Source of the DNA: Microbacterium sp. Clip185 | GTDB taxonomy: Bacteria > Actinomycetota > Actinomycetes > Actinomycetales > Microbacteriaceae | Length of the DNA: 64,000 nt | Direction: 5' to 3' | Assembly (NCBI RefSeq): GCF_028743715.1 | Contig: NZ_CP117996.1 | Coordinates: forward strand, 1,674,001 to 1,738,000 | Shown here: positions 23,237 through 33,339 of the stretch, piece after piece | Layout: each line of letters starts with the position of its first letter | How positions within the stretch are numbered: the stretch's first letter is position 1 | Made by a program: the position numbers and the translations under genes | The notes under the pieces: model-generated | Told to the model about the DNA's origin: nothing | Database searches by the model: none | Seen by the model: the letters and a program-made list of their open reading frames with translations, nothing else

Positions 23237-24304
23237 ATGACTCTCGTCGACAGCACCGCGACCGCGAGGCGCGACCAGCTCCGGCCCGCCGTGTGGACGC
23301 GCATCTGCCGGCGCGACGATCTCGAACCGCTCTGGGGCGAGGCTGCACTCGTGGGACGCAGCCAGGTGGCGGTGTTCCGGTTGCCCGACGAGCGCATCCT
23401 GGCAGTCGGAAACGCCGACCCCGTCACCGGCGCCTCGGTCATGTCGCGAGGCCTCGTCGGGTCGCGCGGGACACGCACGACGCTCGCGTCTCCGCTTCAC
23501 AAGGATGTCTACGACCTCGAGACGGGCGAATGCCTCACCCGCCCCGGCGAACTCCGACTCCCGGTGTGGCGGGTACGCGAGACGGAGGGCTGGGTAGAGG
23601 TCGCCGCATCCCACTCGCTCATCGCGGCCTCGCACGGCACCTCTGATCCCGAGGGTCGACGCGCCGTCGCATCCCTCGTCGCAGCCGTCGCCCGTGCGCG
23701 GCCGGAGCTCGCGGTCCACGAGAGCTTCGTCGACGTCCAGGAGCCCGACGTTCCCAGCGTCCTTGCGACGCAGGATCCGCACAGCGGTGCCGTCATCGTG
23801 CCCCTCCTGCTCTCGGCCGGCTACCACGTCCATGTCGATCTCGCCGAAGCTGCGTCCGCCACGGGACTCGATGCGCGCGTCACCGGCGCACTGGGCCCGG
23901 ACCCGCGCCTGGTCACGGTGCTCATGCGGCGCCTGTCCGAGGCCGGAGTGGGGTGCGTCGACACGGACACCCGCGTCGTCCTGGCCGCGGCCGGTTCGTC
24001 GGATGCCAGGGCCACCGCCGACTGCATGACGACGGGCGAAGCGTTGGCCGCCGCACTCGGCGTGCCGGTCGGCGTCGGATTCGTATCCGCCGCGGCGCCT
24101 CGGTTGACCGACGCCGTGGCCGAAGCCCGTGCGCACGGCGGCAGAGTCGTCGTGGCCACCTACCTTCTCGCCCCCGGCTACTTCGCCGACCTCGTCGCCG
24201 CCTCCGGCGCCGATATCGTCACCGCTCCGCTGCTGCGAGCGGACGAAGACCCGCCCGCCGAACTCGTCGAACTGGTCTCCGACCGATTCGACCTGGCGCT
24301 CTGA
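23237..24304 (+). CDS. Fusion of nitrite reductase small subunit (NirD) and sirohydrochlorin ferrochelatase (CbiX/SirB)
   Basis: A 355-residue fusion. Residues about 12-118 are NirD-like, a Rieske fold without the cluster ligands: WTRICRRDDLEPLWGEAALV, VAVFRLPDERILAVGNADP, TLASPLHKDVYDLETGECL, VWRVRETEGWVEV. Residues about 120-355 are a two-lobed CbiX chelatase: LIAASHGTSDPEGRRAV with the family histidine, PLLLSAGYHVHVDL with further histidines, and VVVATYLLAPGYFADL in the second lobe, where the first histidine is missing (AAAGSSD). One chain thus supplies the NirB partner and probably the enzyme that inserts iron into sirohydrochlorin for the NirB siroheme. It is the first gene of the + arm, with narK 34 bases downstream. 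Confidence 0.85.
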   Translation: MTLVDSTATARRDQLRPAVWTRICRRDDLEPLWGEAALVGRSQVAVFRLPDERILAVGNADPVTGASVMSRGLVGSRGTRTTLASPLHKDVYDLETGECLTRPGELRLPVWRVRETEGWVEVAASHSLIAASHGTSDPEGRRAVASLVAAVARARPELAVHESFVDVQEPDVPSVLATQDPHSGAVIVPLLLSAGYHVHVDLAEAASATGLDARVTGALGPDPRLVTVLMRRLSEAGVGCVDTDTRVVLAAAGSSDARATADCMTTGEALAAALGVPVGVGFVSAAAPRLTDAVAEARAHGGRVVVATYLLAPGYFADLVAASGADIVTAPLLRADEDPPAELVELVSDRFDLAL

Positions 24305-24338
24305 ACCGCCCGACGCACCGCCGATTCCTGGAGAAGCC

Positions 24339-25739
24339 ATGTCTGCTCTGATCACGACCGCGCCCTCGAACACCGCACCTGCCGCCCCCGAACTCGTCCA
24401 CCGGCGGGGTCGATGGATCGACGGATGGGACCCTGAGAATCAGGCGCAGTGGAACGCCGTCGGGCGCCGGATCGCCGCTCGGAACCTCCGCTGGTCGATC
24501 TTCGCGGAGTTCCTCGGCTTCGTCGTCTGGCAGCTCTGGTCGATCGTGGTCGTATCGCTGCCGGCGGCCGGCTTCACCTTCGACACCGCGCAGACATTCT
24601 GGCTGATCTCCATCCCCAGCCTGGTCGGCGCCACCCTGCGCTTCCCGTACACCTTCATGGTGCCCAAGGTGGGCGGACGCAACTGGACCATCGTCTCCGC
24701 CGCACTCCTGCTGCTTCCCGCGATCGGCCTCGCCCTGTGCGTCGCGAATCCGGAAACACCCTTCGGCGTGATGCTCCTCGTGGCGGCACTGGCGGGCTTC
24801 GGCGGAGGCAACTTCGCGTCTTCCATGGCCAACATCACCTACTTCTACCCCCAGCGGGAGAAGGGCTGGGCGCTCGGGCTCAATGCCGCAGGGGGCAACC
24901 TCGGCGCCGCCGTCGCACAGCTGATCGTCCCGATCGTCGTGACGATCGGCGCCGGTGTCACGCTCCAGCTGCCGCTCGCCGGATGGGTGTGGGTGCCGCT
25001 CATTCTCATTGCTGTCGCCGGGGCCGCGCTGCGCATGGACAACCTCTCGCACGCGAAGGCCGACTTCGCCGCATCCGTTGCGGCCTTCCGTGAGCCGCAT
25101 CTGTGGCTCCTCTCGTTCCTCTACCTCGGCACCTTCGGCTCCTTCATCGGCTTCGCCGGAGTGTTCCCGAAGCTCCTCGCCGACCAGTTCCCGGAGTTCT
25201 CCGGCATCCACCTCGGCGCGACGACGCTGCAGCTCGCCTTCCTGGGCGCACTCTGCGGATCACTCGCCCGACCCTACGGGGGCAGGCTCGCCGACCGCTT
25301 CGGCGGTGCGACGATCACCATGATCGCGTTCGGCGTCATGGCGGCCACGACGGTCACGCTCATCCTGACGCTTCCCTCGCTCGGTTTCTGGGGCTTCCTC
25401 GGCCTCTTTCTCGTCCTGTTCGCGACGAGCGGGATCGGCAACGGCTCGACGTACCGGATGATCCCCACCGTCTTCGCCTGGCGTGCGGGCGCCGCGGATG
25501 CCCACCGCAGCTCCGGCGACATCGGAACGCAGCGCAAGGCTGCCGCGGCGCTCGGCATCATCGCCGCCATCGGCGCGTACGGCGGCTTCCTGATCCCGCA
25601 GGCGCTCGGACTGTCCAAGTCGGCGACGGGCGGGTACGGCGCCGGCCTGTCGTGGTTCGTCGCGGCCTACGCCCTCATGCTCGCCGTCACCGCCGTCGTC
25701 TACGTGCGCGGCGGACGCCGATCCGGGACTCGCCTGTGA
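24339..25739 (+). CDS. narK: Nitrate/nitrite transporter, NarK family (MFS)
   Basis: Imports nitrate across the cytoplasmic membrane. The 466-residue protein has a hydrophilic N-terminal 50 residues and about 12 membrane helices. Both nitrate signature motifs are visible: GFGGGNFASSMANITYFYP in the first half and ATSGIGNGSTYRMIPTVF in the second. The ATG at 24339 has GGAGAAG six bases upstream; a longer reading overlaps the preceding gene. The stop overlaps the start of the nitrate reductase gene, so transport and reduction are coupled. Confidence 0.95.
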   Translation: MSALITTAPSNTAPAAPELVHRRGRWIDGWDPENQAQWNAVGRRIAARNLRWSIFAEFLGFVVWQLWSIVVVSLPAAGFTFDTAQTFWLISIPSLVGATLRFPYTFMVPKVGGRNWTIVSAALLLLPAIGLALCVANPETPFGVMLLVAALAGFGGGNFASSMANITYFYPQREKGWALGLNAAGGNLGAAVAQLIVPIVVTIGAGVTLQLPLAGWVWVPLILIAVAGAALRMDNLSHAKADFAASVAAFREPHLWLLSFLYLGTFGSFIGFAGVFPKLLADQFPEFSGIHLGATTLQLAFLGALCGSLARPYGGRLADRFGGATITMIAFGVMAATTVTLILTLPSLGFWGFLGLFLVLFATSGIGNGSTYRMIPTVFAWRAGAADAHRSSGDIGTQRKAAAALGIIAAIGAYGGFLIPQALGLSKSATGGYGAGLSWFVAAYALMLAVTAVVYVRGGRRSGTRL

Positions 25740-27844
25740 CCGCGGATGCGGCGATCGCCGACACGCACTGCCCGTACTGCGCCCTCCAGTGCGCGATGCG
25801 GCTGACGCCTCAGCGAGACGGCGCGCGGGTGGACGCACGGGAGTTCCCGACCAACCGGGGCGGATTGTGCAAGAAGGGGTGGACCGCCGCCGAACTCCTC
25901 ACTCGCGGCGACCGTCTCACCGCGCCGCTGCGCCGCAACGGCGACCGGTTCGAGGAGGTCGGGTGGGACGAAGCGCTGGACGAGGTCGCAGGGACCCTGC
26001 GGGCGTTGCGCCGCACGCACGGCGCGGATGCTGTCGGCGTGTTCGGCGGCGGCGGACTCACCAACGAGAAGGCCTATCAGCTCGGCAAGTTCGCCCGCGT
26101 CGCGCTGGGCACGAGCCGCATCGACTACAACGGCAGGTTCTGCATGTCCAGCGCCGCGGCCGCGGGCAACCGGGCCTTCGGGATCGACCGAGGACTCCCC
26201 TTCCCCGTTGCCGATCTCGATGAGGCCCACACCGTCCTCCTGCTCGGCTCGAACGTCGCGGCGACCATGCCCCCCTTCATCCGCCACCTCTCACGTGCCC
26301 GAGAACGCGGCGGACTCATCGTCGTCGACCCGCGCCGGTCCGAGACCGCACGACTGACCGACGAGGGCGGGGGCATCCACCTCCAACCCGCGCCCGGCAC
26401 AGATCTCGTCCTCATCCTCGGGCTGATCCACATCGTCATCGCCGAGGGTCTCGCGGACGAGGGCTACATCGCGCAGCGCACCGTGGGCTTCGACGCCCTG
26501 CGCGTGAGCGCCAACGCCTGGTGGCCGGAACGCGTGCAGCAGGTGACCGGCGTCCCCGTGCCACTGCTGCGGAGCGTCGCACGCCGACTCGCCGAGACCG
26601 GAGGCACCTACATCCTGACCGGGCGCGGTGTGGAACAGCACGTCGACGGCACCGACACGGCGACGGCCGCCATCAATCTCGCACTGCTGCTGGGGCTGCC
26701 GGGCACGCCCGGCAACGGGTACGGCACGCTGACCGGCCAGGGCAACGGGCAGGGCGGCCGTGAGCACGGGCAGAAGTGCGACCAGCTGCCCGGCTACCGC
26801 AAGATCACCGATCCCGCTGCACGAGCCCATGTCGCACGGGTGTGGGGCGTGCCCGCGGACTCGCTCCCGGGCCCGGGCGTGCCGGCCCTCGAGCTGCTGG
26901 ACCTGCTCGGTGACGAGGTGCACGCCCTCCTGGTGCACGGCTCGAACGTCGTCGTGTCCGCTCCCGACGCCGACAGCGTCACCCAGCGGCTCGGTCGCCT
27001 CCAACTGCTCGTGGTGTGCGACTTCTTCCTGTCGGAGACGGCGCAGCTCGCTGACGTCGTCCTGCCGGTGACCCAGTGGGCCGAGGAGGAGGGCACGATG
27101 ACCTCACTCGAGGGCCGTGTGCTGCGTCGACGCCGAGCGCTCGCCGCCCCCGCGGGAGCGCGCAGCGAGCTCTGGATCATGAGCGAACTCGCCCGTCGCC
27201 TCGACGCGCCCGGAACCTGGTCCACCGACTCGGCCGAGGTGTTCGACGAGTTGGCCCTCGCGTCCGAGGGCGGCCCCGCCGACTACTCCGGCCTCAGCCA
27301 CGAACTGCTGGACACAGGCCTCACGGCGCACTGGCCGTTTCCACGAGGCTCGCGCGGCACGCCCCGCCTCTTCGAAGAGCGCTTCGCCCATGACGACGGG
27401 CGCGCACGGCTGGTCGTCGTGCATCCTCGTCGGGAGCGTTCGGAACCGAGCGGTGCGGCAGACCTCACGCTCATCACGGGCCGCCTGCTCGAGCACTATC
27501 AGTCCGGTGCGCAGACCCGGCGCGTCCCGGAGCTGCTCGCCGCTCGCCCCGAGCTCACCGCACAGCTGCACCCCGCCACGGCGGTACGGCTGGGAGTATC
27601 GGACGGCGACCCGATCGAGCTGCGAAACACCCGAGGGGCCGTGCGAGCACGCGCCGAGGTGACCGCCGGCATCCGCCACGACACGGTCTTCCTCCCCTTC
27701 CACTACCCCGGCGACGCGCGAGCGAACCTCCTCACCGAGGCGGTGACCGACCCGATCTCGGCGATGCCGGAGTTCAAACGCACGCGGGTGAGCGTCCACG
27801 CTGCGAGCGACACGCCCGTCGTGGAGACGGCGGTGTCTCGATGA
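25736..27844 (+). CDS. nasC: Assimilatory nitrate reductase catalytic subunit (molybdopterin oxidoreductase)
   Basis: Reduces nitrate to nitrite at a bis-molybdopterin molybdenum centre. Cytosolic, with no twin-arginine signal. The 702 residues start with a [4Fe-4S] site (CPYCALQC and GGLCKKGW), then the Mo-cofactor domains (FCMSSAAAAGNRAFG with the likely Mo-ligand cysteine, VLLLGSNVAATMPPF, GTPGNGYGTLTGQGNGQGG) and end in a dinucleotide-binding beta-barrel (LITGRLLEHYQSGAQTRR). The GTG start at 25736 overlaps the narK stop. No C-terminal BFD domain is present here; that [2Fe-2S] unit is on the next gene. Confidence 0.93.
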   Translation: MTADAAIADTHCPYCALQCAMRLTPQRDGARVDAREFPTNRGGLCKKGWTAAELLTRGDRLTAPLRRNGDRFEEVGWDEALDEVAGTLRALRRTHGADAVGVFGGGGLTNEKAYQLGKFARVALGTSRIDYNGRFCMSSAAAAGNRAFGIDRGLPFPVADLDEAHTVLLLGSNVAATMPPFIRHLSRARERGGLIVVDPRRSETARLTDEGGGIHLQPAPGTDLVLILGLIHIVIAEGLADEGYIAQRTVGFDALRVSANAWWPERVQQVTGVPVPLLRSVARRLAETGGTYILTGRGVEQHVDGTDTATAAINLALLLGLPGTPGNGYGTLTGQGNGQGGREHGQKCDQLPGYRKITDPAARAHVARVWGVPADSLPGPGVPALELLDLLGDEVHALLVHGSNVVVSAPDADSVTQRLGRLQLLVVCDFFLSETAQLADVVLPVTQWAEEEGTMTSLEGRVLRRRRALAAPAGARSELWIMSELARRLDAPGTWSTDSAEVFDELALASEGGPADYSGLSHELLDTGLTAHWPFPRGSRGTPRLFEERFAHDDGRARLVVVHPRRERSEPSGAADLTLITGRLLEHYQSGAQTRRVPELLAARPELTAQLHPATAVRLGVSDGDPIELRNTRGAVRARAEVTAGIRHDTVFLPFHYPGDARANLLTEAVTDPISAMPEFKRTRVSVHAASDTPVVETAVSR

Positions 27845-29412
27845 TCCGCATCGTCGTGATCGGCTACGGCCCTGTCGCCGCGCGCTTCATCGAGGGGATG
27901 CTGCCGGCACTACGCGCCGGCGAGGTCTCGGTGACCGTGGTGGGCGCGGAGACGGAAGACGCGTACAACCGTGTGCTCGTCGCCGAGTACGCCGTCGGGC
28001 GCGCCGATCGTTCACGGCTCGACATCACCGACACCGCTGCGGCCATCGCGGCGGGTGCCGAGATCCATCTTGGTGAAGCCGCCGTGGCGATCGACCGCAA
28101 CCTGCGCACCGTCCGCACCAGCGCGGGGCGACGCATCCCGTACGACCGGCTGGTGCTCGCGACGGGGGCGCGGGCCAACATCCCCACCCTTGCGGGAATG
28201 GAGCGCGCGCGACGCGAACGCACCGTTCGCGCAGAAGACCCTGCCGCCCTCGATGAGGGTGCGAGGCCGCTGCCCTCCGGTGTTCATGCCCTGCGGGATC
28301 TGAGCGACGCCACGAGCGTGCTCGCAACCGTGAGGGCCGGTGGCCGCATCGTCATCCTCGGCGCCGGCGTACTCGGCTTGGAGTTCGCCCTCGCCGCGCG
28401 TGAACAGGGCGCGCAGGTCGTCGTCGTGCACCACGGCGCTATCCCGATGCCCCGCAATCTCGATCTCGGCGGCGGACGGATCCTGGCGCGTGCGGCCCGG
28501 GACGCGGGGATCGAGATCGCTCCGCACTCGCGCGCCGAGAGCGTGTTGCTGCGCACCGACGAGAATGACCCGCATCCACGTTTCGACGCGCTCGTCTGCG
28601 CCGACGGGAAACAGATCGCGGGAGACCTGCTCCTGCTGTCGGTGGGCGTCACGGCTCGCACCGAGCTCGCCGCGGCCTCCGGGCTCGCCGTCGCGGCAGG
28701 CATCCTCGTGGACGGTGTGGGGCGCTCATGGAGCGATCCTGATGTCTTCGCGATCGGCGACTGCGCGCAGATCGCGGAACCTGCGGCCTACGCGGACCAC
28801 GACCGCGTTCCGGGCGCGCCCTCCGGTCTCATCGGTCCCGGCTGGCGCCAGGCGGATGCGGTCGCCGACATGCTCTCCGGTCGCCCCGTTGCGACGACGA
28901 ACGACCGCCCGAGCGTCGTCATGCTCAAGGCGGAGGGCGTCGACATCGTCGCCGGCGGCGATGTCTCCGCCGACCTGTGGGATGAAGGCGCGCACACCGA
29001 TGGCTGCGTGGATGCGCCGCAGGTCACACAGTGGGCGGATCCGGCTCGCGGAACCTACGTGAAGATGGTCACACGCGCCGGCGTGCTCACGGGCTTCGTG
29101 GCCGTCGGCCTCCCCCGTACGGGTGCCGAGCTCACACTGCTGTTCGAGCGCGGGTCGGAGCTTCCCGCCGACCGGTCCGTGCTGCTCCGCCTGGACGCGG
29201 ACGACGCCGGGGCATCCGTCTCCGCGGACCCGTTCGCCGCCGACGCGACCGTGTGCTGGTGCAACGGCGTGACCGCGGGCAGGATCGGCGAAGCCGTGTC
29301 GCAGGGTGCGGACTCGGTCGAGTGCGTCGCCGCCCGGACACGGGCCGGCACAGGATGCGGTGGCTGTCGGGGCCGTATCGCCGAGCTTCTCGCCCGAACG
29401 GCCGCCGTCTGA
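27841..29412 (+). CDS. nasB: FAD/NAD(P)-dependent reductase subunit of nitrate reductase with C-terminal BFD [2Fe-2S] domain
   Basis: Likely passes electrons from NAD(P)H to the nitrate reductase. The 523-residue chain has an FAD loop (VVIGYGPVAARF) at the N-terminus, an NAD(P) loop (IVILGAGVLGLEFALA) near 168, the second FAD motif DVFAIGDCAQIAE near 300, and a C-terminal BFD-like [2Fe-2S] domain with CWCNG and CGGC pairs. It resembles the N-terminal half of NirB, so a common origin is likely. The start overlaps the catalytic gene by four bases (ATGA). It ends the + arm and converges on uvrB with only 18 bases between stops. Confidence 0.88.
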   Translation: MIRIVVIGYGPVAARFIEGMLPALRAGEVSVTVVGAETEDAYNRVLVAEYAVGRADRSRLDITDTAAAIAAGAEIHLGEAAVAIDRNLRTVRTSAGRRIPYDRLVLATGARANIPTLAGMERARRERTVRAEDPAALDEGARPLPSGVHALRDLSDATSVLATVRAGGRIVILGAGVLGLEFALAAREQGAQVVVVHHGAIPMPRNLDLGGGRILARAARDAGIEIAPHSRAESVLLRTDENDPHPRFDALVCADGKQIAGDLLLLSVGVTARTELAAASGLAVAAGILVDGVGRSWSDPDVFAIGDCAQIAEPAAYADHDRVPGAPSGLIGPGWRQADAVADMLSGRPVATTNDRPSVVMLKAEGVDIVAGGDVSADLWDEGAHTDGCVDAPQVTQWADPARGTYVKMVTRAGVLTGFVAVGLPRTGAELTLLFERGSELPADRSVLLRLDADDAGASVSADPFAADATVCWCNGVTAGRIGEAVSQGADSVECVAARTRAGTGCGGCRGRIAELLARTAAV

Positions 29413-29430
29413 GCCCGCGGCGCTCCCCGA

Positions 29431-31500
29431 TCAGGCGTGGCCCGCGCGCTCCATCGCGCGAAGCTCCTTCTTCAGGTCTTGGACTTCGTCACGCAGACGG
29501 GCGGCGAGCTCGAACTTCAGCTCGGACGCCGCCGCAAGCATTTGATCGGACAGGTCGGAGATCGTCGCCTCGAGCTGCGCCGCACCCTCTGCCGCGATGC
29601 CCTCACGGCGCAGGTTGGGCGTCGGTGACTTGCCTTTGCCCTTGGGGTCGCGAGAGAGCATCGCCTTCGTGTCGGCGCCCTCACGGATCAGGGCGTCGGT
29701 GATGTCGGCGATCTTCTTTCGCAGGGGCTGCGGATCGATGCCATGCGCCGTGTTGTACGCGATCTGCTTCTCGCGTCGCCGCTCGGTCTCATCGATCGCG
29801 TTGCGCATCGAATCGGTGATCTTGTCGGCGTACATGTGCACCTGCCCGGACACGTTGCGCGCCGCGCGCCCGATGGTCTGGATCAGCGATGTTCCACTGC
29901 GCAGGAAACCTTCTTTGTCGGCGTCGAGGATCGACACCAGAGAGACCTCCGGCAGGTCGAGGCCCTCGCGCAGCAGGTTGATGCCCACCAGCACGTCGTA
30001 GACGCCCGCGCGCAACTCGCTGAGCAGCTCCACGCGTCGCAGCGTGTCGACGTCGGAGTGCAGGTACCTGACGCGCACGCCGTGCTCACCGAGGAAGTCG
30101 GTGAGCTCTTCCGCCATCTTCTTGGTGAGAGTCGTCACCAGGACACGCTCATCGCGCTCCACCCGGAGTCGGATCTCTTCGAGAAGATCGTCGATCTGCC
30201 CCTTCGAGGGCTTGACCACGATCTCGGGATCGACGAGGCCGGTGGGACGGATGATCTGCTCCACCACGCCGTCGGCGATGCCCATCTCGTACCTACCGGG
30301 GGTAGCCGAGAGGTAGACCGTCTGGCCGATCCGGTTCTTGAACTCGTCCCACCTCAGCGGCCGGTTGTCCATGGCCGAGGGCAGCCGGAACCCGTGCTCG
30401 ACGAGCGTGCGCTTACGCGACGCATCGCCCTCGTACATCGCCCCGATCTGCGGAACCGTCACGTGCGACTCGTCGATCACGAGGAGGAAGTCGTCCGGGA
30501 AGAAGTCGAGCAGGGTGTGCGGGGGCTCCCCCGGCGCGCGCCCGTCCATGTGCCGGGAGTAGTTCTCGATGCCGGAGCAGAATCCGAGCTGCTGCAGCAT
30601 CTCGAGGTCGAAGGTCGTGCGCATGCGCAGCCGCTGGGCCTCCAGCAGCTTGCCCTGCGCCTCGAACTCTTTCAGCCGCTCGGCCAGCTCGGTCTCGATC
30701 GTGCCGATCGCCCGCTGCACCACGTCCGTTCCCGCAACGTAGTGCGAGGCGGGGAAGATCGGCACCGAGTCCATCCGCTCGACGATCTCTCCGGTCAGCG
30801 GATGCAGGGTGTACAGCGCTTCGATCTCGTCGCCGAAGAGCTCGATGCGGATGGCGTACTCCTCGTAGACCGGGATGATCTCGATCGTGTCGCCACGGAC
30901 GCGGAAGTTGCCGCGCGAGAAGTCGACGTCGTTGCGGTTGTACTGCATCGCGATGAACTGCCGGATGAGTGCGTCTCGGTCGTATCGCTCCCCCACCTGC
31001 AGCGCCACCATGGCGCGCAGATACTCCTCAGGCGCACCGAGACCGTAGATGCAGGAGACCGTGGAGACCACAACGACGTCACGCCGGCTGAGCAGGGAGT
31101 TCGTCGTGGAGTGGCGCAGGCGCTCCACCTCGGCGTTGATCGACGAGTCCTTCTCGATGAACGTATCGGTCTGGGGGACGTACGCCTCGGGCTGGTAGTA
31201 GTCGTAGTACGACACGAAGTACTCGACCGCGTTGTGCGGCATGAGCGCGCGGAACTCGTTGGCGAGCTGCGCGGCGAGGGTCTTGTTGTGTGCGAGAACG
31301 AGCGTCGGACGCTGCACCTGCTCGATCAGCCAGGCGGTGGTGGCGGACTTTCCGGTGCCGGTGGCGCCCAGCAGCACGACATCGGTCTCGCCGGCGTTGA
31401 TACGGGCGGCCAGGTCGGCGATCGCCGCCGGCTGGTCGCCGGAGGGCATGTACTCGCTGACGACCTCGAAGGGGCGAACGGAACGTGTGGTCTGCACCAT
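29431..31500 (-). CDS. uvrB: Excinuclease ABC subunit B
   Basis: Helicase-like subunit that verifies the lesion and recruits UvrC. The 689 residues have Walker [15 protein letters not shown] near 43, the beta-hairpin region ([18 protein letters not shown]), DEAD-like [13 protein letters not shown], helicase motif [11 protein letters not shown] and a C-terminal UVR motif ([18 protein letters not shown]) for UvrC binding. ATG 31500 is given as start, but GTG 31497 is six bases after a TACCCT box and may be the true leaderless start. It is distant from uvrA/uvrC, as usual in actinobacteria, where uvrB-coaE linkage is common. Confidence 0.97.
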   Translation of the reverse strand: MVQTTRSVRPFEVVSEYMPSGDQPAAIADLAARINAGETDVVLLGATGTGKSATTAWLIEQVQRPTLVLAHNKTLAAQLANEFRALMPHNAVEYFVSYYDYYQPEAYVPQTDTFIEKDSSINAEVERLRHSTTNSLLSRRDVVVVSTVSCIYGLGAPEEYLRAMVALQVGERYDRDALIRQFIAMQYNRNDVDFSRGNFRVRGDTIEIIPVYEEYAIRIELFGDEIEALYTLHPLTGEIVERMDSVPIFPASHYVAGTDVVQRAIGTIETELAERLKEFEAQGKLLEAQRLRMRTTFDLEMLQQLGFCSGIENYSRHMDGRAPGEPPHTLLDFFPDDFLLVIDESHVTVPQIGAMYEGDASRKRTLVEHGFRLPSAMDNRPLRWDEFKNRIGQTVYLSATPGRYEMGIADGVVEQIIRPTGLVDPEIVVKPSKGQIDDLLEEIRLRVERDERVLVTTLTKKMAEELTDFLGEHGVRVRYLHSDVDTLRRVELLSELRAGVYDVLVGINLLREGLDLPEVSLVSILDADKEGFLRSGTSLIQTIGRAARNVSGQVHMYADKITDSMRNAIDETERRREKQIAYNTAHGIDPQPLRKKIADITDALIREGADTKAMLSRDPKGKGKSPTPNLRREGIAAEGAAQLEATISDLSDQMLAAASELKFELAARLRDEVQDLKKELRAMERAGHA

Positions 31501-31503
31501 TCC

Positions 31504-31509
31504 AGGGTA
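31504..31509 (-). promoter_or_regulatory. Predicted -10 box of uvrB
   Basis: TACCCT on the - strand, three bases before ATG 31500 and six before GTG 31497. Confidence 0.45.
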
Positions 31510-31534
31510 GGCGCGACCACGGACATCGGGGCGG

Positions 31535-32131
31535 TCAGCGGCGCAGCCGCTCCCACAGCTCGTCGGTCTGGGCGATGGTGTCAGCGAGGGAACCCGACGT
31601 ATCGATCACCACGTCGGCGACGGCGAGGCGTGCGTCGTCGGAGACCTGGGCGGCGATCCGCGCGCGCGCATCCTGCTCGCTGGCGCCACGCAGCTCGACG
31701 AGCCGACGCTCGCGTTCGGCGGCCGGGGCGTGGGCCACGACGATCAGCTCCCACGGGTCGTCGACACGTGCTTCCACGAGCAGCGGCACGTCGTAGACCA
31801 CCACCGCTGCGGGGTCTTCGGCGAAAGCGCGCTCGAAACGCTCGGTCGAGGCGGTCCGCACCGCCGGATGCACGATGGCGTTGAGGCGTTCGCGCGCGGC
31901 ATCGTCGGAGAAGACGATCGCGCCCAATGCTGCGCGATCCAGAGATCCGTCGCTCCGGATGACCGCATCTCCGAACTCGGCAGCGATCCGCTCCAGCACG
32001 GCGGAGCCCGGCGACTGCACCTCACGGACGATGGCGTCGGCGTCGACGATGACCGCACCGTGCTCGGCGAGACGGCGCGCGATGGTCGACTTGCCGGACG
32101 CGATGCCGCCGGTGAGTGCGATGAGAGGCAT
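31535..32131 (-). CDS. coaE: Dephospho-CoA kinase
   Basis: Phosphorylates dephospho-CoA, the last step of coenzyme A synthesis. The 198-residue protein has the P-loop [16 protein letters not shown] at residue 6, followed by [31 protein letters not shown] and [12 protein letters not shown], all standard CoaE blocks. The ATG at 32131 restores the normal N-terminus. No C-terminal UPF0157 (GrpB) extension, found on mycobacterial CoaE, is present. It follows the kinase/GGDEF-like cluster after 20 bases and could share its transcript. Confidence 0.95.
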   Translation of the reverse strand: MPLIALTGGIASGKSTIARRLAEHGAVIVDADAIVREVQSPGSAVLERIAAEFGDAVIRSDGSLDRAALGAIVFSDDAARERLNAIVHPAVRTASTERFERAFAEDPAAVVVYDVPLLVEARVDDPWELIVVAHAPAAERERRLVELRGASEQDARARIAAQVSDDARLAVADVVIDTSGSLADTIAQTDELWERLRR

Positions 32132-32151
32132 GACTCGAGCATGCCACGGCG

Positions 32152-33339
32152 TCACGCCGGGTTCTCTTCCGCCTCCGATGCGCCGCCGAACAGCACGGAC
32201 GACTCGACGCTCGTGGCGGAATCGATCGCTGCCAGGCGAGCGCTCTGCACCAGCGCATCCGGTCGGTAGCCGACGGTCTCGGTCAGCGCGACACCGACGC
32301 CGACGGAGGGGATGACCGCGCGCGTCACGGCGCCCAGTGACTCCAGGACACCGCGGTAGATCACCGCCGCCTGCCGCCTGGCCTCCGCCGCTGTCGCCGC
32401 GCGCGTCACGACGATGAGCGTGTCCGCTTCGTCCTCTCCGACGAGCGCGAACGACGGCGCATATCGACGCACGCTCTGACGCCAGTGGTGCAGCACGTCG
32501 CCGGCGACGTCCGCACCGAAGGCCGTTCGGATCTCGGGGAGATCCGCCATACGCACCGCGACCGTCGCGACCATCTCCCCGCGCCACCCCGCGCGCTCGA
32601 CGACATCCGCCATCGCCGTCCGGAGCGTCGCCGCCAGCAGGATGCCGTCCGATGTGACGCCCCTGCTGCTCATCCACGCGAAGGAGCGCAGCTCGACCTG
32701 CGCCGCCCTCAGCACCGAGATGACGACGACCGCGACGACCGTCAGGATCACGGTGAAGAAGTTGGCAACGACCGAGCCGAACGCGTCGAGAAAGAGCGCG
32801 CTGCCCGGGCCTGCGACGACGAACACCACGCAGCGGGCGAGATAGAACGCCGCCATCACGAGGAAGACCACGGCGAGGACCGAGGCGGTGCCGAAGCGGC
32901 GCATCGGCGCGCGGAGCGTCTCGATGGCGGCCAAGGTAGAGAACACCACGAGGCCGATTCCCATCGTGAGCCATCCGGCCCAGTCACCGCCGTCCGGTCC
33001 CTCCACGACGACGGCCCCGGCCACCGTCAGGGCGCCGAGCACGGTGACCGCCGTCGCCGAGCCGATCCGTCGCTGGTTGAAGCTGCGAGAGCCCAGCCAC
33101 ATCACCGCCGTCGTCGTGACGAACAGCGCATTGCCCACCGCGATCGGCAACATCTCGCCGATTCCCGCGGCCCACATGCTGTACGCGACCGTCGTCGCCA
33201 TCCCGCTCAGGAAGGCGATCGACCAGATGCGGCCGGGACCGTGGTCTCGGCGCAGGATCGTATCGATGATGAAGACGGCCCCGGCGACATTACCCACGAG
33301 AGCGGTGAACAACGACGCTGTGAACAGGTCGACGTTCAT
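32152..33339 (-). CDS. Seven-helix membrane protein with degenerate GGDEF-like domain (copy 1)
   Basis: A 395-residue integral membrane protein with about seven hydrophobic segments in residues 5-215, then a soluble domain (225-395). The soluble part keeps the secondary-structure pattern of a GGDEF domain: VATVAVRMADLPEIRTAFG, a helix, FALVGEDEADTLIVV, a long helix, and VIPSVGVGVALTE. The GG(D/E)EF signature is replaced by GEDEA at 301-305, so cyclase activity is unlikely. No EAL or HD domain follows. The start overlaps the stop of the histidine kinase upstream (ATGA). It is clearly a paralogue of the gene at 35065-36276. The role is unknown; it may modulate or sense for the adjacent kinase. 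Confidence 0.8.
   Translation of the reverse strand: MNVDLFTASLFTALVGNVAGAVFIIDTILRRDHGPGRIWSIAFLSGMATTVAYSMWAAGIGEMLPIAVGNALFVTTTAVMWLGSRSFNQRRIGSATAVTVLGALTVAGAVVVEGPDGGDWAGWLTMGIGLVVFSTLAAIETLRAPMRRFGTASVLAVVFLVMAAFYLARCVVFVVAGPGSALFLDAFGSVVANFFTVILTVVAVVVISVLRAAQVELRSFAWMSSRGVTSDGILLAATLRTAMADVVERAGWRGEMVATVAVRMADLPEIRTAFGADVAGDVLHHWRQSVRRYAPSFALVGEDEADTLIVVTRAATAAEARRQAAVIYRGVLESLGAVTRAVIPSVGVGVALTETVGYRPDALVQSARLAAIDSATSVESSVLFGGASEAEENPA

Noticed and set aside
18237..29412. Nitrate island as a recently acquired element
   Set aside because: No integrase, tRNA, flanking repeat or transposase is seen, and base composition and codon bias look like the neighbours.
29413..29430. Search for a terminator between the convergent nasB and uvrB
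   Set aside because: Only 18 bases lie between the stops and no convincing stem is present.
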